Shown here: in pieces, positions 16,262 through 25,281 of the stretch
Layout: every line of letters begins with the position of its first letter
Numbering within the stretch: the stretch's first letter is position 1
From: Pseudobacteroides sp.
GTDB lineage: Bacteria; Bacillota; Clostridia; Acetivibrionales; DSM-2933
Reading direction: 5' to 3'
Length of the DNA: 64,000 nucleotides
NCBI RefSeq assembly: GCF_036567765.1
Contig: NZ_DATCTU010000081.1
Span: forward strand, 1 to 64,000
Program-made: the position numbers and the translations under genes
Notes under the pieces: model-generated
The model's database searches: none
Seen by the model: only the letters and a program-made list of their open reading frames with translations
Told to the model about the DNA's origin: nothing

Positions 16262-17146
16262 TTATACTTTCGCAAAAACTCTAAGCCCTTTATTTATAAA
16301 CTCCACCTTTAGTGGAAGTCCTTGAGCTTTTTCTCCATCAACGCTTATGCCAACCTCGCTGCTACTTGTTACGGTGCACTTTTTGGCAGTGAGCTTTAAT
16401 ACATGTTTGTCATTTAATGAGTCATTGCTTAAAACCTTAAAGAACAATGATGCCAAATCAATATGGGAACAGCTTTTGATGAGGACTATATCCATTAAAC
16501 CGTCTGAATAATCAGCTTCCTTTATTATATTGGAAAAACCTGCTGCATGTTTACCGTTGAGTATCAGAAATAGTAGGCTCTCTTCTTCAATAATATCATC
16601 CTCTGTTTCTATTCGAAGAGTAAAGGATTTAATGTTGGTAACTTCATTAAGTGCTTTTAGATAATAAGCAAAGGGCCCAAAGTTCTTTTTGAGCTCGTTA
16701 TGGGTACTGAATGAAACGTTGACAAATAACCCCCCCGCACATGTGCTTAGAAAGTATTTTGAATTGTTTATGAGCCCTACATCAACCTCTATAATGTTAT
16801 CTGACAGAATCACGTCAAGACAATCATTTAAATAGTGGGGAATGTTAAGACATCTTGCAAAGTCATTACAAGTGCCTGACGGAATAATTCCCACGGGTAC
16901 ATTTAATTTATTCTTAAACATTTTATTAACAATGCTGTTTAAGGTTCCGTCCCCACCTGATATGATTAGCTGGTCAAAATCCCCTTCCTGAAACAGGTTG
17001 GTCAGGTTTTTATCCTTAACACTATGCAATCTGTATGGCATTAACATTATATTCTTTTCCTGGAATCGCTCAAGGATAAGATCAAGTTTTGTCGGAATGG
17101 TCCTATCACCTGACATTGGATTGTATATAAATAGTGCTTTTTTCAT
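16262..17146 (-). CDS. YegS/DgkB-family lipid kinase
   Basis: 294 residues. The diacylglycerol-kinase catalytic domain is clear: ISGGDGTLNSIVNKM is the nucleotide loop, VGIIPSGTCNDFARCLNIP the second conserved block, and DGLMDIVLIK with VGISVDGEKAQG the C-terminal lobe motifs. The family phosphorylates diacylglycerol or related lipids at the membrane, recycling them for phospholipid or lipoteichoic acid metabolism. DgkB is the best-known Gram-positive member, but YegS-like kinases differ in substrate, so no symbol is given. GGGAGGATCCCA precedes the ATG. Confidence 0.85.
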   Translation of the reverse strand: MKKALFIYNPMSGDRTIPTKLDLILERFQEKNIMLMPYRLHSVKDKNLTNLFQEGDFDQLIISGGDGTLNSIVNKMFKNKLNVPVGIIPSGTCNDFARCLNIPHYLNDCLDVILSDNIIEVDVGLINNSKYFLSTCAGGLFVNVSFSTHNELKKNFGPFAYYLKALNEVTNIKSFTLRIETEDDIIEEESLLFLILNGKHAAGFSNIIKEADYSDGLMDIVLIKSCSHIDLASLFFKVLSNDSLNDKHVLKLTAKKCTVTSSSEVGISVDGEKAQGLPLKVEFINKGLRVFAKV

Positions 17147-17244
17147 TGGGATCCTCCCATATTATATATTAAACAAATCTCTATTGTTATTCTTAAGTAT
17201 ATTATACATTTTTATTGGTTTTTTGGAATACAAAAATAATATTT

Positions 17245-19536
17245 TTATTTTAAGTATTCCTTAAACATATTGCACTCAAGATTTTTTATAAAGCTTTGGT
17301 ATGCATTTTTCTCTAAGAGTGCATTTGTGAGCCTTTTTTCGCAGACGGTGATATCAGGGCTTGGTACAAAGTTCTTTCGCCAGACGGTCACCGTGCTTTC
17401 ATCAACCTCATGAATAAAATCAATTTTACCTGCAGCTCTCAGGTACTTAAGGGCAGCTATTACAATCTCCTCCTCAACACCAAGAAGCAAAGCCAGGTCA
17501 TATAGTTCAAACAGCCCTTCACCTGCTGCTGTTGATCGTTTCAATATCCCAAACAGCTCCAAAACAAAACCTTTCAAGGAATAGTCGGACAAAATAGAAA
17601 AATTGAGTATCACTCTTTTAGGGTTTACCAGGTATACGGCTTCCCTAAACACATTGGAGTTAACAGGAATTGATAAAAACACCAAATTATCCGCCTTTTT
17701 AAGCTGCATCCTGTTTCTGCTTCCTTCTATGGGGCATTTATCAACAGCACCTTCATAAAATACTATTGAATTCTCATAAATTTCTGCTGCTTCTCGTGGT
17801 TCAAGGTCCCTGGCGTCTTCAATCATACCTTCAAATGCTTTTCTAATCCTTCCATCGGTTTCAACAATGTGTTCTATTGTAAGCTGGAGGCTTGTATTGT
17901 TCTTGTAAGAATTAAGTCCCACCTTATAGACAATATCACACACTTTACCCTTAAAGCTGTCGCTTCCTCCAAACCATTTAACAGCGGTGAGCCTTATATC
18001 ATCGATATCCGACACCACCATTATATGATGATTTTTGGCTGTAACTCTGTCATTTAGGATTGATACGTTGCGTGTTATGAATAATGGTGCTTCAAAACCT
18101 TCACCGTATGGTCCCGCTTTTTTAAGTCTCTCATAGAAGATCTCATCTATATCATCAAAGGAAAGCTCCCTGTCTACCTTAATCTCAATGTTATTGTCTG
18201 CAAAATTAAATCTTTCGGCAGCTGCTTCAATTTCATCGGTAAATGCCTCAATGTCTTCCTTCTTTAATGAAAGCCCTGCTGCCTTTGAGTGACCCCCGAA
18301 CTTTAGAAGCTTTCCTGAAGTCTCCTTTAAAATCTCATATATATTTACATCATCTGTTGATCTCCCTGATCCTACTATGGTTTCCCCATCTTCCTTAAGA
18401 GATAGCATAATAGTCGGCTTTCTGTATGTTTCACAGACTTTGCCTGCCGCGATGCCGATAATACCATGATGCCAATACTCATTGTATAAAACCATAATAC
18501 TCTTCAGTTTTTTATAGTTTTCAACAAGCTCTACAGCCTCTTTAATTATTTGCTCTTGTACCCTTTTTCTTTCCTCGTTGAGAGAATTAATTCTCCTTGC
18601 CAATTCATCTGCTGCTTTTGCTTCTCTAATAAGCAGCAAATCAACCGGAAGCCTTGCAGAATCCATTCTTCCTGCTGCATTAATACGGGGTGCAATCTGG
18701 AATGCCACATCCTCCTCAGACTGAATACTACTATTTTGCTGGATGATGTTAAAAAGCGACTTTAGTCCGGTTCGGCTTGTATTAAACAGCATAGGGAGCC
18801 CATTTTTCAATAGATATCTATTCTCACCATTCAGGCTCACCACATCTGCAATAAGAGACAGAGCAACAAGGTCCATAAAAAGTTGTGCTTTTTCTTCCAT
18901 ACCATAGCTTTGTAAAAGTGCCCTGCATAAAAAATACGCCATGGCACAGCCTGATAGATTTCTAGCCTTATGGCCTTCCTTTAGAAGCTTGGGATTTAAT
19001 ATTGCATCCGCAGGAGGAAGCACTTCGGGTATGCTGTGATGGTCTGTCACCACAACATTCATGCCCAGGTCTTTTGCCAGTGTTACTTCATTCACATTAG
19101 ACACTCCGCAGTCACATGTGATAATGAGTGAAACCCCTTTTTCCTTAAGCCCTTCAATAACTCCTGCATTCATTCCATATCCTTCGGTAAATCTATCCGG
19201 AACGTGGTACATAACACTGGGCGTAAAAAATCCCAGACACTGCATCAATAAAGCAGTGCTGGTAACACCGTCTACGTCATAATCACCATATATAGCAATC
19301 TTTTCTTTGTTACCGATTGCTTGTTTTATTATATGCACCGCATCTCTCATTTGAGGGAATTCCCATATATCCGTAGGAACATACAGTTCCTCATGAAGCA
19401 TCTGCTTTACTGTAATAGGGTCTTTATATCCTCTATTGTAGAATAACAATCCTATAAGTTCGTCACCGTCGGCAGCATTTTTTAATTCCTGGGGAATTTT
19501 TACACCATTATTTTTTATAGATATTCTTACATTCAT
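17245..19536 (-). CDS. recJ: single-stranded-DNA-specific exonuclease RecJ
   Basis: 763 residues. DHH-family phosphoesterase with AIYGDYDVDGVTSTALLM (residues 81-98), VTDHHSIPEVLPPADAILNP (motif III) and the DHHA1 part GSGRSTDDVNIYE ... KFGGHSKAAGLSL. It degrades single-stranded DNA 5' to 3' in recombination and mismatch/base-excision repair. The C-terminal 200 residues beyond the OB-fold are an extension that many clostridial RecJ proteins share. It lies 7 bases after an Fe-S nuclease gene and behind an SF1 helicase, in one operon; its GGGAGG site overlaps the end of the nuclease gene. Confidence 0.93.
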   Translation of the reverse strand: MNVRISIKNNGVKIPQELKNAADGDELIGLLFYNRGYKDPITVKQMLHEELYVPTDIWEFPQMRDAVHIIKQAIGNKEKIAIYGDYDVDGVTSTALLMQCLGFFTPSVMYHVPDRFTEGYGMNAGVIEGLKEKGVSLIITCDCGVSNVNEVTLAKDLGMNVVVTDHHSIPEVLPPADAILNPKLLKEGHKARNLSGCAMAYFLCRALLQSYGMEEKAQLFMDLVALSLIADVVSLNGENRYLLKNGLPMLFNTSRTGLKSLFNIIQQNSSIQSEEDVAFQIAPRINAAGRMDSARLPVDLLLIREAKAADELARRINSLNEERKRVQEQIIKEAVELVENYKKLKSIMVLYNEYWHHGIIGIAAGKVCETYRKPTIMLSLKEDGETIVGSGRSTDDVNIYEILKETSGKLLKFGGHSKAAGLSLKKEDIEAFTDEIEAAAERFNFADNNIEIKVDRELSFDDIDEIFYERLKKAGPYGEGFEAPLFITRNVSILNDRVTAKNHHIMVVSDIDDIRLTAVKWFGGSDSFKGKVCDIVYKVGLNSYKNNTSLQLTIEHIVETDGRIRKAFEGMIEDARDLEPREAAEIYENSIVFYEGAVDKCPIEGSRNRMQLKKADNLVFLSIPVNSNVFREAVYLVNPKRVILNFSILSDYSLKGFVLELFGILKRSTAAGEGLFELYDLALLLGVEEEIVIAALKYLRAAGKIDFIHEVDESTVTVWRKNFVPSPDITVCEKRLTNALLEKNAYQSFIKNLECNMFKEYLK

Positions 19537-19543
19537 ATAAGTG

Positions 19544-20365
19544 CTAATCCTCCCATCTTAAGCTGTCAAGAAAATCTTCATCATCTTCCATGGCCTTAAA
19601 ATCAACTTTTTTATTATTGCAAAACCAGTTGAATTCACATATTTTGCAGTGTTCTATATAATTTTCCTTATCAAACTCCCCGTAGTCAAAATCCATAATT
19701 CTAACTACCCTGCTCTGGATTTCTTCCTTAAAAAGTCTGTGCCTTTCATCACTGTAGACAATCTTTTCAATTGTGCCGGGAGGATCAGGCTGCCAATAAT
19801 TCATTGATATCAAATGACTCTGAGCATCTTCCCCACTTATAAGCTTAGACTGCTCTTTTAAAACAAACACATATACTATTGTCTGAAGCTTTTTTAAAAA
19901 ACTTGTATTCCTTTGGACCTTATCAGGGTCAGGCCTTAGTGAATGGGTTTTCCAGTCCCATATTTCAATTTTCCCGTTTTTAACCAATAACAGGTCATAG
20001 TTTGCCTCAAGTCTCATAATATTGTCTGCCATTCTTATCTTATATTCCGGCAGGTAAACATAATCTTTATTAATGGGAAAACTGTTTTTCAAATTTTCAA
20101 CCCACCTTTTAAGCTCTGCATCCTCTATGTGCTCATCCATAATACCTAAAAAGTATCTATGGGCAATGAGGTGAAAGTCATTACCCATATCCAGCCTTTT
20201 CTTTACATCTCCATCGGGATAGCTGTTCCATTTAAGGTTTTCAATGTACCTTTTTCTGAACTTCAAAGGGCAGTTGGCGAAGGTGGTCAGGGATTGCTGC
20301 GTGAAGAGGAATCCTTCAGGGATAATATTCTTATTTTTGTCAGCTGTTGATCCCATATAAGTCAT
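19544..20365 (-). CDS. PD-(D/E)XK nuclease with probable 4Fe-4S cluster (AddB/Cas4-like)
   Basis: 273 residues. The nuclease core is D124 in NYDLLLV and I-x-D137-W-K139 in KIEIWDWKTHS. A Cys near the N terminus (C32 in FANCPLKFRKRY) and CKICEFNWFC near the C terminus give the C...CxxCx5C arrangement that holds an iron-sulfur cluster in AddB, Cas4 and related nucleases. There is no helicase domain; the SF1 helicase is encoded just upstream, with the stop and start overlapping as ATGA. The pair looks like a split helicase-nuclease feeding ends to RecJ downstream. Cas4 itself is unlikely, since no cas genes or repeats are present. Confidence 0.82.
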   Translation of the reverse strand: MTYMGSTADKNKNIIPEGFLFTQQSLTTFANCPLKFRKRYIENLKWNSYPDGDVKKRLDMGNDFHLIAHRYFLGIMDEHIEDAELKRWVENLKNSFPINKDYVYLPEYKIRMADNIMRLEANYDLLLVKNGKIEIWDWKTHSLRPDPDKVQRNTSFLKKLQTIVYVFVLKEQSKLISGEDAQSHLISMNYWQPDPPGTIEKIVYSDERHRLFKEEIQSRVVRIMDFDYGEFDKENYIEHCKICEFNWFCNNKKVDFKAMEDDEDFLDSLRWED

Positions 20366-22617
20366 TTACTCCCTTCTTCATCAATAAACTTTTTTATTTC
20401 CACAAGATATTGGCATGGAAGTACTTCATTCCTTTTCCCCTGGTTTGAATGCTCGCCGGACAGGAAAAGGTACTGCTTTGCTCTGGTTATTCCTACATAG
20501 AGAAGCCTTGCCTTTTCCGATATGGTCTCAATCTTGGCTTTCACAAGGGGATCACCCATAAAGCTTCCCTCTATCTTTTTCTGCATCTCCGCTTTTATAA
20601 CCGCCTGGGGATTTTTATACTCCTCCCTTAAAAACCAATACTCTCCAATAAACTTGTCTTTCAATGTCACCGGAAAATCAGCATAATTAAGCCCTGTAAG
20701 GAAAACCACATCCCACTCAAGCCCTTTTGATTTATGGTAAGTCGCTACCGTAATAACTCCTGGCTTGGGTTCATATCCCTTAAGCTCGTACACGACCCCT
20801 GCAAAATAATTAAACATGTTTTTTGGACTCAATAGCTCCAATGCCAAATCTCCCATACGCCATACCGGACTGCGGCTCATAAGGTATCTTACATCTCCGG
20901 CAACCTTTTGAGCTATAGCTCTCTCTTCCCTGCCAAACTTAAGCTTCTCAGATATGTAGAGAATAAGCTTTTCCACTATGGTATCAGGAAACTCCAAAAG
21001 CTCCCTTACAAGATCCAAGTAACTTAAAAAATCAGACCAAATCGTGCTTTTAGAAAGCTCCCTGGGTATATCCCTTATGTTTATTTCTCCACCTTGAGGA
21101 TATAAAAGGTTTTCAGTAGGACACCTCTTTAAAAAGCTTGTAAGCATATCCTTCTGTCCGATCCTTTTTTGCCCCTCATTTTCAATATCATTTTCCGTTT
21201 CAACCTGAGTTTTATGGTCCGCATCATACCTTTCGGTAAGGAAGCATTCCAGCATCATGGCCGCAAGCTTCTCACCATCCTCAGGATATGCAATATAATC
21301 TATGACCCTGCCTAACATTCTAACTGTTTTGTTTTTTTCAGGAGATGAATTATCAAGCTGCTCATATGGTAAATCCCAAGATCCCAGAATTTTGACTATC
21401 TCCTTGATCTTCCATGCACTTGGTGCCAAAATTGCAGCTGTTTTGTCAGGGAATAAGTTTAAGAATTCCTGTGCCTTTTTGACTATCCTCCTGGCTTCAT
21501 CCTGCCAGGAGGGAAATATTCCAGCCTTTATTCCGTACTCAGGTATCTCAGGATTTTTTCTCTCATCATCGTCACTAACCGGTTCTATATATTGGGGCAA
21601 AAGGCTGTCTCTGCACTCTAAAATCGGATGCCTCTCCCTAATATACTTAACAAAATGATTTGCCAGGTTAATAATGTCTTTTGTATTTCTGCTGGACTGG
21701 GTAATATTGTAAACAGTAGTTGCAGGATCCTCGCAAAAGCTCTTAAAAAGCGTAAAGTCGCTGTTTGAAAAACTTCCGCAAATTGCCTGGTTGCTGTCCC
21801 CTACCCTCAAAAGATTTCCATTTGCCAGCATTGTAAGGATTTCACTCTGTATAAGGTTGGAGTCCTGGGCTTCATCCTCGCATACAAAAGTGTACTTTTT
21901 CTGATATTTTTCCAGTAAACTACTGTCTTCCATAAGTATTTTTTTAGAGCTGTACAGCATATCGTCAAAATCAAGAAACCCTGAAATCTTAAGCTTTCTA
22001 TCATATAGCCCGTAAACCTCAGATGCACATCTCAAAAAAGAGTTGTTAGGAAGGCTTTTACACCTTTCAAGTGCTTCCTGGGGGCCTATGCCGCGGCATT
22101 TGAAATCTCCTATTGCCCCTAAGACCAACCCGCAAAATTTATCATGCCATGTCTTATATATATCATTTAATTTATTGGAACTGAAATTCTGTTCATCAAT
22201 AAAAAACGCAAGCCTTCTTTCATTACCCCTTTTCCATTCATCAACCGCACTGTTTATAATCTGAACCTTTGTTACCTCATCAACAATTCCAAACTCTTCA
22301 TTTGCGATGATGTGGTCAGGTTTTTCCTTGATGATCTGAAGGCATAATCCATGAATTGTAGAAACAAAATAACCCTTATTGCCTTGGATCCCAAGCCTTT
22401 GAAGCTCCGCACTTATTCTTTGCTTGAAATTATTCACCGCACTGTTCATGTATGTAACAATCAATATTTTCCCGGGCTTTGGAATGCCCATTGCAATCAT
22501 ACGAGCAGCCCAAACAGACAGGCAGTAGGTCTTCCCGCCGCCTGGTATTGCCGGCACTGCACAATATCCGCCTCTATAATCCTCAACAAGTTCTTTCTGG
22601 CCTTTTCTAAGCCCCAT
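20362..22617 (-). CDS. UvrD/Rep-family SF1 DNA helicase
   Basis: 751 residues. Walker A is AIPGGGKT (23-30), Walker B VCEDEAQDSN, motif III LLRVGDSNQAICG, motif V ITVATYHKSKGLEWDVVFL, motif VI RLLYVGITRAKQYLFLSG. The second lobe is UvrD_C-like. The first gene of the three-gene helicase-nuclease-recJ operon, it overlaps the nuclease gene by four bases. It is shorter than AddA and lacks its C-terminal nuclease domain, which fits the nuclease being supplied in trans. A 3'-5' helicase role in DNA end processing or repair is inferred. GTGGGTGATC precedes the ATG. Confidence 0.88.
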   Translation of the reverse strand: MGLRKGQKELVEDYRGGYCAVPAIPGGGKTYCLSVWAARMIAMGIPKPGKILIVTYMNSAVNNFKQRISAELQRLGIQGNKGYFVSTIHGLCLQIIKEKPDHIIANEEFGIVDEVTKVQIINSAVDEWKRGNERRLAFFIDEQNFSSNKLNDIYKTWHDKFCGLVLGAIGDFKCRGIGPQEALERCKSLPNNSFLRCASEVYGLYDRKLKISGFLDFDDMLYSSKKILMEDSSLLEKYQKKYTFVCEDEAQDSNLIQSEILTMLANGNLLRVGDSNQAICGSFSNSDFTLFKSFCEDPATTVYNITQSSRNTKDIINLANHFVKYIRERHPILECRDSLLPQYIEPVSDDDERKNPEIPEYGIKAGIFPSWQDEARRIVKKAQEFLNLFPDKTAAILAPSAWKIKEIVKILGSWDLPYEQLDNSSPEKNKTVRMLGRVIDYIAYPEDGEKLAAMMLECFLTERYDADHKTQVETENDIENEGQKRIGQKDMLTSFLKRCPTENLLYPQGGEINIRDIPRELSKSTIWSDFLSYLDLVRELLEFPDTIVEKLILYISEKLKFGREERAIAQKVAGDVRYLMSRSPVWRMGDLALELLSPKNMFNYFAGVVYELKGYEPKPGVITVATYHKSKGLEWDVVFLTGLNYADFPVTLKDKFIGEYWFLREEYKNPQAVIKAEMQKKIEGSFMGDPLVKAKIETISEKARLLYVGITRAKQYLFLSGEHSNQGKRNEVLPCQYLVEIKKFIDEEGSK

Positions 22618-22685
22618 GCCTGATCACCCACTGTATATTATAACATATGGGAGATATGCTTCAAGGTTTTGTAATTTTGTAAGTA

Positions 22686-22745
22686 CAACAAAATCGCTTG
22701 GGATTTTGCAACATTGATTGTTGTTGTAGGAAACCTAGCTATAGA
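22686..22745 (+). repeat. two-hairpin repeat, internally deleted copy E
   Basis: Hairpin 1 (ACAAAATCGCTTGGGATTTT) and the spacer TTGATTGTTGTTG are intact; hairpin 2 is missing and the tail reads CCTAGCTATAG. It abuts the terminator at 22747. Confidence 0.7.
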
Positions 22746-22746
22746 A

Positions 22747-22794
22747 AAAGTGATTCTGCCTCCAAACAAATTTGCTTTGAAGCTGAATCACTTT
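22747..22794 (-). terminator. intrinsic terminator of the S9 peptidase gene
   Basis: AAAGTGATTC (22747-22756) pairs with GAATCACTTT (22785-22794), with further pairing inside (CAAATTTG). On the minus strand it ends in TTTTTC, 55 bases past the stop codon. Confidence 0.75.
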
Positions 22795-22848
22795 GTTATT
22801 TTTTATATATAAGGCTCTATGCTTCTATAATTTTTTCGCCCATATTTT

Positions 22849-25200
22849 TTATTCATGCCTTATCAAATGCTTTGCAAAAAAGCTTTCCATGGCTTTGTAA
22901 AAATCAAATCTGTTTTCTTCATTTGCAAAGCCGTGCCCTTCATTTTCCTTTACCATGTATTCCACATTGATGTTTCTTTTCTTTAATGCATCCACTATCT
23001 GGTCGGATTCTGCTTTGTTTACTCTCGGGTCATTGGCACCCTGTGCTACGAATAGAGGTGTCTTAATTTTGTCTGCGTGGAACACAGGCGAAACCTTTGT
23101 AAGAAGCTCTTTATCCTTGGCCGGATCTCCAACCCTTTCATAAAACATCTTGCGTTGGCTTTCCCAATATGGTGGGATTGTATTTAAAAGGGTAAATATA
23201 TTTGAAACTCCGCAATAGTCAACTGCAGCTGCGTATAAGTCAGGTGTAAATGTTATTCCTGCCAGTGTTGCATATCCGCCATATGATGCCCCATAAATAC
23301 CAACCCTTTTCGGGTCAGCAATACCTTGTTTGATAAGCCATTGAACACCATCTGTAATATCATCCTGCATTTTTAAACCCCATTGCTTGTTTCCAGCTTC
23401 AACAAATTTTTTACCATAACCTGTGGAACCTCTGAAATTAACCTGCAAAACTGCATAACCTCTGTTTGCAAGAAACTGTACTTCAGGGTTATATCCCCAG
23501 CTGTCTCTAGCCCAAGGGCCTCCATGAGGATTTACTATTACAGGCAGTTTTTGTGGTATCTTATTTACCGGTAATGTAAGATAGCCGTAGATTGTCAGGC
23601 CGTCACGGCTCTTATATGAAACAGGTATTATTTTTGCCATCTTTTCAGGATTTATTGAAGGTAAAATGTCACCCAGCTTTTTTAGTTTATCAGTTGTTGA
23701 GTCGTAGAAATAATATGCTCCCGGATCTCTGTCACTGCCAACTGAAAGTATAAACTTGTTCATGTCCTTGGACAAATCCTTTATTCCTACTTCTTTATCA
23801 TTACCAAACTTGGAAGAAACCCTATTAAAAATCTCCTTGAGATCCTTATTGAAAATTTCAGCCCTTACCTTATCAGTGTTATAAACAGCACCTAATACCT
23901 CTCTTGTTGTGGGATTAATTATTATGCTTGATACATCAACATCTTTTCTCTCATATATAACCGCTTGCTTCTTAGTATCCAAATCAAGCTTTACAATTGC
24001 AGCTGTATCCTTGCCTACGTTTGATGTAGCATATATGCTTTTGTTATCACTTGAAAACATTATGGGAGTAAAGGATTCCCCAGCCTTTGTTTCAAGGAGC
24101 GGTTCAAATTCATCATCTTCTTTCTCCCTGTACAGAATCTTACACTCAATTCCATCGTTTGATCCCGCAATCCTGAGTTTACCATCTCCATCTGTAAGCC
24201 ACCCTGTTATGTTGCCTGGGTTCTGTGCAACCATTGTTGTCTCACCGGTTAAAATATTAAGCTTATATATATCAAATACCCTAGGGTCTTTCTTATTCGT
24301 TGTAATAAGAATTTCATTCTTATTTCCCTTTAGCATATCCACATAGTAGGACAAAACACCCGGGTATGGTGTAAGGTCTTTATCTTCAGTTACTCCATCC
24401 ATACCGGCCAAGTAAATATGATAATTTTCATCACCGCCATTGTCTTTCAGGTATATAATCTTGTCATCCTTCCATGCATAATCTGCTATATCCCTGTCCT
24501 TTGAACTTGTAATTCTCTTAGCTTCGCCCCCATCCGCAGGTACTATAAATACATTTCTTCTGCTTTCCCACGGTGCAACATATGCAAGATATTTCCCATC
24601 GGGAGACAGGCTGTAGCCTAATGTTGAAGGAGTTTTGAAAAAGTTCTCCATTGATACTTTCTCTACACCTTTATTGTCAGTACTTGCATTCTGAATCTTC
24701 CTGGCATTGATAAAAATAGTTGCCAACTGGGCATAATCAACTCTATCATTTTCACCTAACGATCCTCTTCCATACCCTTTAACGAGACCGAGCTTTACCC
24801 CTTGCTCCATATAGTCTTTTAGGCTCTTACTTTCCTTGTTGTCCAACCCCATTGCCCTAATTATTATCCTTACCGCTTCACCTCTTTTAAGCGGTTCATT
24901 ATTTGATTTTATTTCTCCTATCTTTACCCATTGAAGATCATTTACAACTTTGCTGAAATCCTCCCCATGATTGTATGTAAACCATAAAACCGCTGCTTTA
25001 AGAAAATCTCCTGCTTTGACTTTGTCTAGAGGCGTTGTTCTTGTTGTATTCATTACGCCCGACTTTACCAATTGATTTACGCTGTCTTCATACCATGGCT
25101 TTTTTGCTGCAAACGAATTCATAGGCATGGTACTGCCTAGAATAGTAATAGATAGTGTTACTGCTGCAAATAGTTTTGTAAATCCATTTCTTTTAACCAT
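22849..25200 (-). CDS. SLH-anchored S9 family prolyl oligopeptidase-type peptidase
   Basis: 783 residues. Signal peptide to about residue 31, then about two S-layer homology repeats (WYEDSVNQLVKSGVM; GVKLGLVKGYGRGSLGENDR) to residue 170, a seven-bladed WD40/TolB-like propeller (about 185-520) and an alpha/beta hydrolase domain. The triad is Ser in GIYGASYGGYATLAG, Asp in GANDPRVNKAES and His in KENEGHGFANEENR. S9 enzymes are usually cytoplasmic; here the signal peptide and SLH repeats place it on the cell surface, probably trimming peptides for uptake. Monocistronic, with GGAGGG before the ATG. Confidence 0.88.
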   Translation of the reverse strand: MVKRNGFTKLFAAVTLSITILGSTMPMNSFAAKKPWYEDSVNQLVKSGVMNTTRTTPLDKVKAGDFLKAAVLWFTYNHGEDFSKVVNDLQWVKIGEIKSNNEPLKRGEAVRIIIRAMGLDNKESKSLKDYMEQGVKLGLVKGYGRGSLGENDRVDYAQLATIFINARKIQNASTDNKGVEKVSMENFFKTPSTLGYSLSPDGKYLAYVAPWESRRNVFIVPADGGEAKRITSSKDRDIADYAWKDDKIIYLKDNGGDENYHIYLAGMDGVTEDKDLTPYPGVLSYYVDMLKGNKNEILITTNKKDPRVFDIYKLNILTGETTMVAQNPGNITGWLTDGDGKLRIAGSNDGIECKILYREKEDDEFEPLLETKAGESFTPIMFSSDNKSIYATSNVGKDTAAIVKLDLDTKKQAVIYERKDVDVSSIIINPTTREVLGAVYNTDKVRAEIFNKDLKEIFNRVSSKFGNDKEVGIKDLSKDMNKFILSVGSDRDPGAYYFYDSTTDKLKKLGDILPSINPEKMAKIIPVSYKSRDGLTIYGYLTLPVNKIPQKLPVIVNPHGGPWARDSWGYNPEVQFLANRGYAVLQVNFRGSTGYGKKFVEAGNKQWGLKMQDDITDGVQWLIKQGIADPKRVGIYGASYGGYATLAGITFTPDLYAAAVDYCGVSNIFTLLNTIPPYWESQRKMFYERVGDPAKDKELLTKVSPVFHADKIKTPLFVAQGANDPRVNKAESDQIVDALKKRNINVEYMVKENEGHGFANEENRFDFYKAMESFFAKHLIRHE

Positions 25201-25281
25201 GCTTCATTCCCTCCTCAAGCTTAATTTTATTAATTAATACATTAATTATTTTATTAATTTAACCACATTTTTTAAAAAAAT

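Noticed and set aside
19544..20365. Cas4 adaptation nuclease
   Set aside because: The Fe-S nuclease motif is similar, but there is no Cas1, Cas2 or array, and it is coupled to a helicase and recJ.
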